The notes under the pieces are model-generated. The model did no database searches, was not told the DNA's origin, and was given only the letters and a program-made list of their open reading frames with translations. Positions 16,914 through 25,328 of a stretch of DNA of 64,000 nt are shown piece by piece (the first letter of the stretch is position 1; every line of letters starts with the position of its first letter). Source of the DNA: CAXMQZ01 sp963707075 (GTDB lineage Bacteria > Acidobacteriota > Thermoanaerobaculia > Multivoradales > JAHEKO01). The stretch covers positions 310,001 to 374,000 of the forward strand of contig CAVPOX010000015.1 in the NCBI GenBank assembly GCA_963707075.1, written 5' to 3'. Both the position numbers and the translations under genes were made by a program.

Positions 16914-18755
16914 ATGAGGTCGACTGAAACCCCGCCTCCAGAGATGAACCCTGCTCGCTATATCGAGAAGGTCAGCTTGGTAACCGGTGAGCCACTGGAC
17001 CAGGAGATTCTGCCCAAGCAGCTGCTGGTTGGGCATCATCGTGACTATCACATCGTCGATGTGCATGCCCGTTTCATGATGAGCCGGGTGGTCAAGAGCT
17101 CGGGATCGGAAGAGGAAGCCCGTCGCTTGATGAAGGAGCGCCGACGTATGGGTCATCGTGCTTCCGAAGTGGTGGCCCGCGCCATCGGCGAGGATGACGT
17201 GTCGAAGGTCTCAAAGGCACTGTTTGGCCTCAAGGAGAGGGAGTACTACTTCCGGTACAAACGCCTTCCGTATGAGCGACACAAGGTCAAGAGCATCCTT
17301 GCAGAGATGAAGCGGGAAGTCGCGACGCGCCTCGAGGGCAGGGAGGGGGAGGGTGGTCTGGAGCTTCGAGTCCTGCTGACCGGGGGAACCGGTTTTGTCG
17401 GCAAGGAAGTGATCTGGCAGGCTGCCCGTGATCCTGACATCGCGGAGATGTTTGTTGTCATTCGGCCCAAGGTGATCAAGGATCGCAAGACTGGTGAAGT
17501 GCTCGAGACTTTGACGCCGGCCGACCGGGGAAGGGATCTGCTGCAGCAACTCTGGCTCGATTCTCCTGAGCAACAGCAGAAGTTTCACTTCGTTTCGGGA
17601 GATGTCGAAGAACCGAACCTCGGCATTTCAGAGCAGGATCTGCAGCACATCCGTCAGTCGGTGACCCATGTCATTCACTGTGCCGCCAGTGTGGCGTTCG
17701 ACGATCCCTATGAGAAGTCGTTTCGTGCCAACGTCAACGGAACCCTGAATGCTCTGCGCTTTTCCCATGGGCTTCAAACTGAAGGGGGCAGCCCGTTCAT
17801 CGCTCACCTGAGCATCGAGACCTCCTACATCCACGGCCGTCAAGTGAAAAGGGTCGCTCGCGAAGACGAGATGGTTTTCCCGCGAAACTTCTACAACAAC
17901 TACTACGAGCTGACCAAGGCCATGGCCTCTATCGAGACCGAGAGGTTCATGTTGGACAAGGGGCTGCGAGTGGTGCAGCTCTGTCCGGCGATCGTCATCG
18001 GCGAGGCACTCACTGGAAACAATCGGGGTGACACCAAGGTGGTCAATGCACCGGTCAACCTCTTTGGCCGCGCCCAGCAGACCATCGACAGCCTGAGTGG
18101 CTCGTGGATCGACCGTTCGAAGGCCACGATGTTGGCCAGGATGGCCTGTGTCTTTCCTGGAGACGCCTCAGCCGAGATCAACCTGATTCCGGTCGATCGT
18201 GTGGCGGCCGGTATCCTGGCGGGATTGCGCAAGCCCGCGGCGATCGGCGAGCGCGTGCACCTGGCCACCGACAACCGCATCACGTCGAGCCAGATGTTGT
18301 CGATCGTCAACGAAGAGCTGGGTGCGAAAGTGCGACTGGCGGAGCCGACGCTGCACAGAACCGTCACCTTGCCTGCGATGTCGAAGCTGCTGCGGTCGGT
18401 CAGGCAGGAGAAGATCGCGAACATTCTCGGCAAGCTCGCGACCATCTTTGGCGGCTACAGCGAGTGGGGACAGCCCATTCACGAGGTGGGAAACGATGTG
18501 CACCTGCTGGATTTGCCTCTTCCTCGACCCAACACGAGGCACGTCTTCCGAATGCTTTGCCGGCACAATCGCTATGTCCAGGATTTTGGCAAGGTCAAAG
18601 ACCTCGATGAGATGTCGCGCCGAGAGAGGGTGTGGTTGGAGTTTATCGAGGCGCTGGAACTCGAAAGAGGCAAGCCGGCTGGTGACATTCCGGCCGAGGA
18701 GTTCCAGAGTGCCCTCTATCGCGCTGTCAGTTTGTCCGATTTTGTCTTCAAGTAG
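16914..18755 (+). CDS. fatty acyl-CoA reductase-like extended SDR dehydrogenase
   Basis: This 613-residue protein has an N-terminal region of about 150 residues without a recognised domain. An NAD(P)-binding_4 (male-sterility/thioester reductase) Rossmann domain starts at LLTGGTGFVGKEV (GGTGFVG at 157-163). The catalytic YxxxK motif is Y331-E-L-T-K335, and ATFIGG/SEWG-type segments sit near a FAR_C-like C terminus. Relatives reduce acyl-CoA or acyl-ACP to aldehydes or alcohols. It is probably cytosolic; no signal peptide is visible. AAGGGA precedes the ATG at good spacing. A role in wax-ester, ether-lipid or other long-chain alcohol synthesis is an inference. Confidence 0.82.
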   Translation: MRSTETPPPEMNPARYIEKVSLVTGEPLDQEILPKQLLVGHHRDYHIVDVHARFMMSRVVKSSGSEEEARRLMKERRRMGHRASEVVARAIGEDDVSKVSKALFGLKEREYYFRYKRLPYERHKVKSILAEMKREVATRLEGREGEGGLELRVLLTGGTGFVGKEVIWQAARDPDIAEMFVVIRPKVIKDRKTGEVLETLTPADRGRDLLQQLWLDSPEQQQKFHFVSGDVEEPNLGISEQDLQHIRQSVTHVIHCAASVAFDDPYEKSFRANVNGTLNALRFSHGLQTEGGSPFIAHLSIETSYIHGRQVKRVAREDEMVFPRNFYNNYYELTKAMASIETERFMLDKGLRVVQLCPAIVIGEALTGNNRGDTKVVNAPVNLFGRAQQTIDSLSGSWIDRSKATMLARMACVFPGDASAEINLIPVDRVAAGILAGLRKPAAIGERVHLATDNRITSSQMLSIVNEELGAKVRLAEPTLHRTVTLPAMSKLLRSVRQEKIANILGKLATIFGGYSEWGQPIHEVGNDVHLLDLPLPRPNTRHVFRMLCRHNRYVQDFGKVKDLDEMSRRERVWLEFIEALELERGKPAGDIPAEEFQSALYRAVSLSDFVFK

Positions 18756-18758
18756 GGG

Positions 18759-20438
18759 TCAAGTGGAGGACTGCTCCTGCGAACCGTCAGGGGCCCCTTC
18801 GGCCAGGGTCTGACGCACCATCGAGGTCAGCTCTTCGGTTGAGAACGGTTTCTGCAGCAAAGGCTTCGGCAATTCGCGGTTCCCGTGAAGGTGCAGCATC
18901 TCTTCGTTGTGACCGGACATGTAGAGAACTCGCAGGCCCTTGCGAATCTCAGTCGCTCGGTGTGCGAGTCGGGTGCCACTCATCCCTGGCATTACGACAT
19001 CACTCAGCAGTAGATCCACCCTCTGATTCCTGTCCTGGAGCAGGTCAAGTGCGAGTGCGCCGCGGTCGACCTCCAGGACGTGGTAGCCGTGGCTCTGCAG
19101 GACTCTGCGCGTCAGGGTCCGGACACTGGCTTCGTCCTCGACCAGCAGGATGGTTTCCAGGTCTGTGACGTTGGGTGCGGGCTGATCCGGGGAGGAATCC
19201 AGCAGTCGGTCGGCGGTCTGCGGCAGATAGATCTCGAATCGACAGCCCTGACCCGGGCGACTGTTGACCCAGATGTATCCGTTACTCTGCTTGACGATCC
19301 CATAGACGGTCGACAGGCCGAGCCCGGTGCCTTTGCCCACTTGTTTGGTGGTGAAGAAGGGCTCGAAGATTCTGGCCTGATCGGCGAGATCGATTCCCCT
19401 GCCGCTGTCGGTAACGGCCAACATGACATAGCGGCCCTCGACGATGTCGAACTCGCCATTGCTGCGGCTCGAATCGAGACGCGTATTCCGGGTTTCGATC
19501 ACGAGCCGCCCGCCGTCGACCATGGCGTCGCGGGCATTGAGCGTGAGGTTTACCAAAGCCAGTTCTATCTGGCTGGGGTCGATCATGACGCGATCGAGCG
19601 CCGGGTGGAGATCCAGATCGAGCTCGATGGTCTCGCCGACAAGCCCACCAAGCATTCCTGCTATGCCTTCGACGACCGTGTTGAGATCGACGACCTCCGG
19701 CATCATCATCTGGCGACGGCTGAACGCGAGAAGTTGACGGGTGAGCTCGGCCGCACGCTCGGCAGCTTTGCTGATCTCCTTGGCTTGCTGTCTTTGGGGC
19801 TCACCGGCCTTCATGCTGTCCAGCATCAGCTCGATGTTGCCGATAATGACCGTCAAGAGATTGTTGAAGTCGTGGGCAATTCCCCCGGCGAGCTGACCGA
19901 CGGCTTCCAGGCGTTGGGCTCGTCGCAGTTTCTCTTCGCTGGCCAGCAGCGCTTCCTGGGCCTCTCGCCATGACGAGATGTCCCGAGCCACGCCCAGAAT
20001 GCCGATCGGGCGGCCCTGGCTATCGCGCAGAAAACTCATCTTGGCCTCGCACCACAGGGTCGAGCCATCTTTTCGCATGAATTTCAGATCGAGGGTACGG
20101 GTTGGAGACGACTCGAGATCGGCGTGGTATTCGAGGCGAAGTTCTTCCAGCAGAATCTCTCGGGCGAGCGCGAAGGACTCCGGCGCCAGAATGTCCCGCA
20201 GCTCCACCGATTCCATCTCTGCGACCGCGTACCCGATCAGGGGCTGGATCGACGGGCTGACATAGGTAATGCGCTGGTCCAGGTCCATGGTCCAGATCAC
20301 ATCGGCGATCGTGTCGGTGAGAAATCGGTAGCGGTCCGCCTGACGACGTAGCTGCTCCAGTTCCTCCCTACCGGGTATCTCGCCACACCCCGGAGCGGGT
20401 AGAGGGGTGGTGACTGGGAGAGGGTTCTGCTTAGCCAT
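18759..20438 (-). CDS. PAS-containing hybrid histidine kinase with C-terminal receiver
   Basis: This cytosolic protein of 559 residues carries a PAS domain (about 36-160, ending in the PAC-like segment GILGVARDISSWREA). A HisKA domain follows with phospho-acceptor H189 in GGIAHDFNNLL. The HATPase has N-box LNARDAMVDGG, G1 VTDSGRGID and G2 GKGTGLGL. The C-terminal receiver has probable phospho-aspartate D480 in LLLSDVVMPGMSG. No membrane segment is seen, so the signal is presumably internal. ATG at 20438 is preferred to the TTG 93 bases upstream. No DNA-binding response regulator is adjacent. It converges on the acyl-CoA-reductase-like gene, with stops 3 bases apart. Confidence 0.92.
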   Translation of the reverse strand: MAKQNPLPVTTPLPAPGCGEIPGREELEQLRRQADRYRFLTDTIADVIWTMDLDQRITYVSPSIQPLIGYAVAEMESVELRDILAPESFALAREILLEELRLEYHADLESSPTRTLDLKFMRKDGSTLWCEAKMSFLRDSQGRPIGILGVARDISSWREAQEALLASEEKLRRAQRLEAVGQLAGGIAHDFNNLLTVIIGNIELMLDSMKAGEPQRQQAKEISKAAERAAELTRQLLAFSRRQMMMPEVVDLNTVVEGIAGMLGGLVGETIELDLDLHPALDRVMIDPSQIELALVNLTLNARDAMVDGGRLVIETRNTRLDSSRSNGEFDIVEGRYVMLAVTDSGRGIDLADQARIFEPFFTTKQVGKGTGLGLSTVYGIVKQSNGYIWVNSRPGQGCRFEIYLPQTADRLLDSSPDQPAPNVTDLETILLVEDEASVRTLTRRVLQSHGYHVLEVDRGALALDLLQDRNQRVDLLLSDVVMPGMSGTRLAHRATEIRKGLRVLYMSGHNEEMLHLHGNRELPKPLLQKPFSTEELTSMVRQTLAEGAPDGSQEQSST

Positions 20439-20537
20439 GATGTCAGCCCTCAGGACACGAAGGGTCACACTCCACAAGGGTTTACCACGCCTGGCTCCGG
20501 GGCGCAGTGGATTGGTTGACAGCTGCTGCAATCCTGA

Positions 20538-21434
20538 TTAAAGGATCGATTGCCCCAGGAGTGAAGCGACCAGCTCGACAGCAATCGAAGCGGTTCGGTT
20601 GCGCTCGTCGAGGATGGGGTTGATCTCTACGACATCGACCGAGCCGACCTTGGCTGTCGATGCCAGGATCTCCATCAGCAGGTGGGCCTCCCGGTAGGTG
20701 AGCCCACCGGGAACCGGGGTGCCGACACCTGGCGCCTCGCGCGGGTCGAGGGAGTCCATGTCGAGACTCACGTGCAGGGATTTGCAGTGTGCCAGGTGTT
20801 CCAGGGCCTGGTGGGCGACCGGGCCGATGCCCAATTCGTCGATTTCACGCATGGTGAAGACGGTGATTTGGCTGGCTCGGAGAAGCTCACGCTCCCCTGG
20901 GTCGAGACTTCTCAAGCCGAGGATGACCACATCCGTTTCGGCGAGAGTGGGACCGGAATCGAACAGCTCGACCATCTCGGGCGCGCCTCTTCCGGTGAGA
21001 GCGGCCAGAGGCATCCCGTGAAGGTTGCCGGAGGGTGAGGTCTCCGGTGTATTGAAGTCACCGTGAGCATCGATCCACAGGACGCCCGCCGGACTCTGCG
21101 AGGCGGCTGCCGCCACCGTACCGAGTGCTATGGAATGGTCGCCTCCCAGGTAGAGAGGACTGGAGCCCCTCTCTATCGCTGCAGTTCCCGCTGCGTAGGC
21201 CCGCTCGGCCGCCTGCAGGACTGCAGGAAGGTAGCCCAGACCCCCGTCTGGAGGTAACTCTTCGCGGACGGGTATCTCCACATTGCCGCTATCGACGACA
21301 GTACACCCCAGCTGACGCAGCCGGTCGTCGAGGCCGGCGTATCGCAAGGCGCTCGGTCCCATGTCCACGCCGCGCCTGGCCTGCCCAAGGTCCATGGGTA
21401 CGCCTACGATGTCGATCGAGGATTGCATCCACAT
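20538..21434 (-). CDS. rocF: arginase
   Basis: This 298-residue protein has all the ureohydrolase manganese-binding motifs: GGDHS (H100), IDAHGDFNTPETSPSGNLHG (D122, H124, D126) and SLDMDSLDP (D225, D227). It should hydrolyse arginine to ornithine and urea in the cytosol. The NTPETSPSGNLHG loop matches true arginases better than agmatinases. It follows an RsbW-type anti-sigma/kinase gene by 11 bases on the same strand, an unexpected operon partner. No urease or ornithine-catabolic genes lie in the window. Confidence 0.93.
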   Translation of the reverse strand: MWMQSSIDIVGVPMDLGQARRGVDMGPSALRYAGLDDRLRQLGCTVVDSGNVEIPVREELPPDGGLGYLPAVLQAAERAYAAGTAAIERGSSPLYLGGDHSIALGTVAAAASQSPAGVLWIDAHGDFNTPETSPSGNLHGMPLAALTGRGAPEMVELFDSGPTLAETDVVILGLRSLDPGERELLRASQITVFTMREIDELGIGPVAHQALEHLAHCKSLHVSLDMDSLDPREAPGVGTPVPGGLTYREAHLLMEILASTAKVGSVDVVEINPILDERNRTASIAVELVASLLGQSIL

Positions 21435-21445
21435 TTCGTCGGGAG

Positions 21446-21892
21446 TCAGCCCTTGCGCATCCAGATCTCAGTACCACCTTTGTCGTAGCGGACTTCGTCC
21501 ATCAACTGGTTGATCAAATAGATGCCGCGACCGCCGCCGGCAAAGAGATTCTCGCCTACCACGGGGCTGGGGATGTCTTTGGGATCGAAACCGGAACCTG
21601 GATCCCTGACTATGATGATCATCCCGCGCTTTTCGTCGCAGGAAACGGTGACCTCGACGGATCTCTCCGGATCCTCCTGACAGCCGTGTACGACGGCGTT
21701 GGCGATTGCCTCCTGCACGGCGAGCTCGATTTCATTTTCCTTGCCCTCCGCACAGCCCATGTCGCTGACGATCTTCATGATGCGTTCGACCACCGGTGTT
21801 ACCGCCAACCGGTCGCCGGGCACCGTCATGTTCAACCGCAGGATCAGGGAATCTGACCTGAACTCACACTTCTTCACGGTCTTCTCCGACAC
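21446..21892 (-). CDS. RsbW-like anti-sigma/serine kinase ATP-binding protein
   Basis: This 148-residue GHKL ATPase-fold protein has an N-box ELAVQEAIANAVVHG, G1 box VRDPGSGFDP and G2 box GGRGIYLINQLMDEV. These are the hallmarks of RsbW/SpoIIAB-type anti-sigma kinases, which phosphorylate anti-anti-sigma STAS proteins and bind sigma factors. The GTG start at 21892 has GGGAGG five bases upstream. It is divergent from a sigma-70 family gene across 158 bases and cotranscribed with arginase. No STAS partner is in the window; a SpoIIE-type phosphatase that could serve the same pathway lies at 61.0-62.4 kb. Confidence 0.87.
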   Translation of the reverse strand: MSEKTVKKCEFRSDSLILRLNMTVPGDRLAVTPVVERIMKIVSDMGCAEGKENEIELAVQEAIANAVVHGCQEDPERSVEVTVSCDEKRGMIIIVRDPGSGFDPKDIPSPVVGENLFAGGGRGIYLINQLMDEVRYDKGGTEIWMRKG

Positions 21893-22007
21893 CGGGTCCT
21901 CCCGATTCGAGGCTTCGTGTTTGCAAGGCAGTACCGGCCATTATGCCAGAAAGGTCTCCGCAGGAGTATCGACCGGTATCACGGTGAAAGGATCTTTTCT
22001 AACGGAC

Positions 22008-22017
22008 GGAATATTCC
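22008..22017. promoter_or_regulatory. palindrome upstream of the sigma factor gene
   Basis: The perfect palindrome GGAATATTCC lies about 34 bases before the GTG start of the sigma factor, within the 158-base divergent region. It could be an operator, but ten-base palindromes occur by chance; no promoter boxes were recognised around it. Confidence 0.2.
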
Positions 22018-22050
22018 CGACCGTGGATATGTCTTAATTGAATAGGGGGG

Positions 22051-23544
22051 GTGATGGCTGCGAGGGGTTTCTATGACGGTGCGGGCGTTTCGCGGAGTCG
22101 ATCCGTGAGGTCCTCGGCCAAGCAGGGGGACGCTGACCCCACCCGACTGTATCTCAGTGAGATGAGTGCAGTTCCGCTCCTGGACCGTGACGGCGAGGTG
22201 GCAATTGCGCGGCGGATCGAGCTTGGAGAGAGGCGAGTCTGCCGGGCCTTGTCGGCGAACTTGGGTCTGGCGTCGACTGTTTTTCGCCAGGTTCATCTCC
22301 GAAAGTCGGGACCTGGCGCCCCGACCGGCTTCGTTGAGATTGGTGAACCCCCGCAGGGCGATCAGGAGTTCGAGGACCGCCTGGCCAGCCAGCTGAGGCT
22401 TCTGGAAAATATCGCGGCCGCAGAGGCTGAGATCCAGCAACGCCAAGCTCGACAGCAGCGCTGCCCGCGAGATCGAACGGAGTTCCAGGTTCTGGATCGC
22501 GAGATAGATCGGTGGGTGGCGCAATCGGCCAGACATATCCGCGCTCTTGATCTGGACTCCTGCCAATTGCATGCCATTCGAGATCTTCTGACGACGCTGC
22601 ACAGGCGTTTTGAAAAGAATCAGAGAGCAATTCAACGCCTTAATCTGGCTTTGAAGCAAGAGCAGCATGCGGAGATGTGCAGCCTGCACAGGCGGCGACG
22701 CTCCAGATACAGAAGAGAAATGCGAGAGCTCGAAGAACGATTTAAATGCAGCTGCCGAGAGCTCGAAGCGGTGATTCGTGAGCTTCGTGCCGGTGAAACT
22801 GCGGCTGCCGAAGCCAGACATGAACTGGTGGTCGCCAACCTTCGTCTGGTGGTGTCCGTCGCCAAGCGATACTCCAGGCGGGGTTTGAGCTTTCTCGACC
22901 TGGTCCAGGAAGGCAACATGGGGTTGCTGCGGGCGGTGGAGAAGTTCGACTTCCGCCGTGGCTACAAGTTCTCGACCTATGCCCACTGGTGGATCAGGCA
23001 AGCCATTACTCGAGCTTTGGCCGATCAGGCCCGAACTATTCGAATCCCGGTCCACATGATCGAAGCCCTGAATCAGATCACCTACGCAGACCGGTGCCTG
23101 TTGCATGAGCTGGGTCGCGACGCGACGACCGAGGAGCTTGCGACCCTGTTGGACCTGCCGGTTGCCAAAGTGAGGATGCTGCTCTTGGCAGCGCAGGAAC
23201 CACTCTCGTTGGAATGTCCCATCGGTGAAGGCGAGGAGGCCGAGTTCGGTGATCTCATCGAGGATTCTCACTCAGCCTCTCCTCTGGACGAGGTGATCGC
23301 GACGCGCATGCAGGAACAGACACTGGAGGCACTGGCATCGTTGACCCCCAGAGAACGACGGGTGCTCCAGATGCGCTTTGGCGTCGGTTGCGAGGAGAGG
23401 CAAACCCTGGCTGAAACAGGTCGAGCCTTCGATGTTACCCGCGAGCGAATCCGGCAGATCGAGGTGCAGGCCCTGAAGAAACTGCGCAGGAACCGACAGG
23501 CGCGCGGCCTGAGGGATTTTGTCCAAGGGTCAGCCGCGGGCTGA
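22051..23544 (+). CDS. RpoD-family sigma-70 factor lacking region 1.1
   Basis: This 497-residue sigma factor has region 1.2 at residues 29-60 (TRLYLSEMSAVPLLDRDGE). A charged helical non-conserved region of about 190 residues follows. Region 2 starts at R256 (HELVVANLRLVVSVAKRYS, then FLDLVQEGNMGLLRAVEKFD and YAHWWIRQAI), then region 3, then region 4 with LTPRERRVLQMRFGVG and the helix-turn-helix VTRERIRQIEVQALKKLR. Region 1.1 is absent. It may be a group 2 factor or the primary factor; the rest of the genome is needed to decide. GGGGGG immediately precedes GTG-ATG. The 3' end overlaps the converging elp3 gene by 15 bases. Confidence 0.92.
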   Translation: MMAARGFYDGAGVSRSRSVRSSAKQGDADPTRLYLSEMSAVPLLDRDGEVAIARRIELGERRVCRALSANLGLASTVFRQVHLRKSGPGAPTGFVEIGEPPQGDQEFEDRLASQLRLLENIAAAEAEIQQRQARQQRCPRDRTEFQVLDREIDRWVAQSARHIRALDLDSCQLHAIRDLLTTLHRRFEKNQRAIQRLNLALKQEQHAEMCSLHRRRRSRYRREMRELEERFKCSCRELEAVIRELRAGETAAAEARHELVVANLRLVVSVAKRYSRRGLSFLDLVQEGNMGLLRAVEKFDFRRGYKFSTYAHWWIRQAITRALADQARTIRIPVHMIEALNQITYADRCLLHELGRDATTEELATLLDLPVAKVRMLLLAAQEPLSLECPIGEGEEAEFGDLIEDSHSASPLDEVIATRMQEQTLEALASLTPRERRVLQMRFGVGCEERQTLAETGRAFDVTRERIRQIEVQALKKLRRNRQARGLRDFVQGSAAG

Positions 23545-25314
23545 CGGGACATCCAGTGCCAAGTGCTGATAGAGCTCACCGTCGGTGAAGCCGTTCTGTC
23601 GGTAGTAAGGCCGGGTGCCGATGGCCGAGATCACAGCTAGATCGACATATCCACAGATTGCCGCGATGTGGGCTGCCTGCTGAATCAGCCTGCGCCCCAG
23701 GCCCAGATGCTGGGATCGGGTTCCCCGACGCTGTCCGATCTCCGCGAGGAGTCCGTAAACGTGAACTTCACGGATCATTGCACTCTCGGCGATCTCATCG
23801 AGCTTGACCCGGCCGGGCTCAGGCAGAGATAGCCGGAGAAACGCGGCGAGGTGATCTTCGGGTGTGACGAACTGCAAGAACACCTCACGGCCCAGTGAAG
23901 TATCGTAATCGAGTTGTTGGAGAGCGAGTCGCGAGGGATCGACGGTGCGATGCCGAATCTCTCGTGCGCGGATATCGCGGCAGCCGAGTCCAGACTCCCG
24001 CAGGCGACTCTCTGCGAGCTCACGCAGATTTGTGATCCTGTTGCCCTCGACGATCTCGGTTCCTGGGATATCGCGAACGACACGGGTGACTCGGCAGTAG
24101 TCAGGTACCCGTATCATGCATGCGGTAAGCACTTCGAGGAGCTCCTCCTCGGAGTATGGTCGCCAGGCGCCAGACTCGAAGTAAGTCATCAACTCGGCGG
24201 ATTCCACCAGGCTGCAGGGGTAGATCTTCAGCTCGTCCGGGCGAAGGTAGGGGTCGGCGAAGAGTCGCTCGAAGTCCTCGACATCCTGCCGTGGGGTGGA
24301 GCCCAACAGGTTGGGCATCCAATGGGCGTGGATCTTGAAACCCGCTTGCCGTAGCAAGTGCGTGGCACGGCGAGTCGATGCGACGTCGTGGCCCCGGTTG
24401 TTTAGACCCAGAACCTCGTCCGAAAGGCTCTGGTAGCCGATCTGAATCTTGGTGGCGCCGAGCGCGCGCATGCGCACGACTTCGTCCAGCGTGAGATGGT
24501 CGGGGCGGGTTTCAACCACCAGACCAACACAGCGTGCCGCGGCAGATTCATTGGCGCGCTGCACTGCGCGAAGCTCGTCCCACGAGGCCGTCTCGTCAAT
24601 CGAGAGCGCCACTCCAGATGTCTCGAGGAATTCGCTGACCGTCTGGTTGTAGGTGCGATCGAGCTGACGCCCGTCGACCCGATTCTCGTTGGAGCGGTAG
24701 TCGATGCTGGGCAGAGGAAGAGATTTCGTGCCCTCTTCTCCCGGGAGGCCGAAGCCGTTCAGGGCTTCAAGGCAGCGGGCGACAAACCAGACCTGGTAGG
24801 ACTCTGCATACGACGACCAGGTGCCTCCCAGGATGATGAGCTCGACCTTGTCGGTCGAGTGGCCAATATTGTGATATGTCTGGAGGCGCGAAAGGGACTG
24901 TGCGTAAGGGTCGAACTGATGCTGTGCCGCACGCTGGGCTCCGGGCTCACTGGAGATATAGCTCTTGGGCATTCGCACGTCACTGGGGCAGAAGATACAC
25001 TTTCCGGGGCAAGGGAAGGGCTTGGTCAGGACTGTCACCGGTGCCACGCCGCTTTGGGTTCGCACCGGCTTCATGCGCATCATCTCGAGGAACAGTCGCT
25101 CCTCCAGATCCCAGTCCCGTTCGCGGTTGAGGAAGCGGAAGCCCTGAATGATGTGGCTCTTGGAGAAAAATCCACCACCAGGTTTGGGATGCCGTCGGAG
25201 GACGGCTTCATAGGTGGGTGTATCGATTGCCTCCAGGCTGAGAAGCTCTTCGATGATGCAGGTCAGCTCTGCCTCGTGGTCCTCGGGAGAGAAGCGATAG
25301 ATAGAGCCGGGCAT
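23530..25314 (-). CDS. elp3: bacterial Elp3: tRNA U34 carboxymethyl-forming radical SAM/acetyltransferase
   Basis: This 594-residue protein has the complete Elp3 layout. The N-terminal helical region includes HPKPGGGFFSKS. The radical SAM domain has cluster motif FPCPGKCIFCP (C102, C106, C109), PKSYISSEPGAQRA and VELIILGGTWS. The C-terminal GNAT domain includes HLGLGRRLIQQAAHIAA and RPYYRQNGF. Elp3 adds a carboxymethyl group to C5 of wobble uridine using acetyl-CoA and SAM; in eukaryotes it works in Elongator, while the few bacterial Elp3 proteins act without those partners. GGAGG lies 6 bases upstream of the ATG. The start is head-to-head with a Trm9-like methyltransferase gene that could use its product. 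Confidence 0.93.
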   Translation of the reverse strand: MPGSIYRFSPEDHEAELTCIIEELLSLEAIDTPTYEAVLRRHPKPGGGFFSKSHIIQGFRFLNRERDWDLEERLFLEMMRMKPVRTQSGVAPVTVLTKPFPCPGKCIFCPSDVRMPKSYISSEPGAQRAAQHQFDPYAQSLSRLQTYHNIGHSTDKVELIILGGTWSSYAESYQVWFVARCLEALNGFGLPGEEGTKSLPLPSIDYRSNENRVDGRQLDRTYNQTVSEFLETSGVALSIDETASWDELRAVQRANESAAARCVGLVVETRPDHLTLDEVVRMRALGATKIQIGYQSLSDEVLGLNNRGHDVASTRRATHLLRQAGFKIHAHWMPNLLGSTPRQDVEDFERLFADPYLRPDELKIYPCSLVESAELMTYFESGAWRPYSEEELLEVLTACMIRVPDYCRVTRVVRDIPGTEIVEGNRITNLRELAESRLRESGLGCRDIRAREIRHRTVDPSRLALQQLDYDTSLGREVFLQFVTPEDHLAAFLRLSLPEPGRVKLDEIAESAMIREVHVYGLLAEIGQRRGTRSQHLGLGRRLIQQAAHIAAICGYVDLAVISAIGTRPYYRQNGFTDGELYQHLALDVPSARG

Positions 25315-25328
25315 GGGTGGACCTCCAG

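Noticed and set aside
21125..21856. Long plus-strand open frame (243 codons) opposite arginase and the RsbW-like gene
   Set aside because: The two minus-strand genes carry complete family motifs; the plus frame has no recognisable domain and no good ribosome-binding site, and such frames are common in high-GC DNA.
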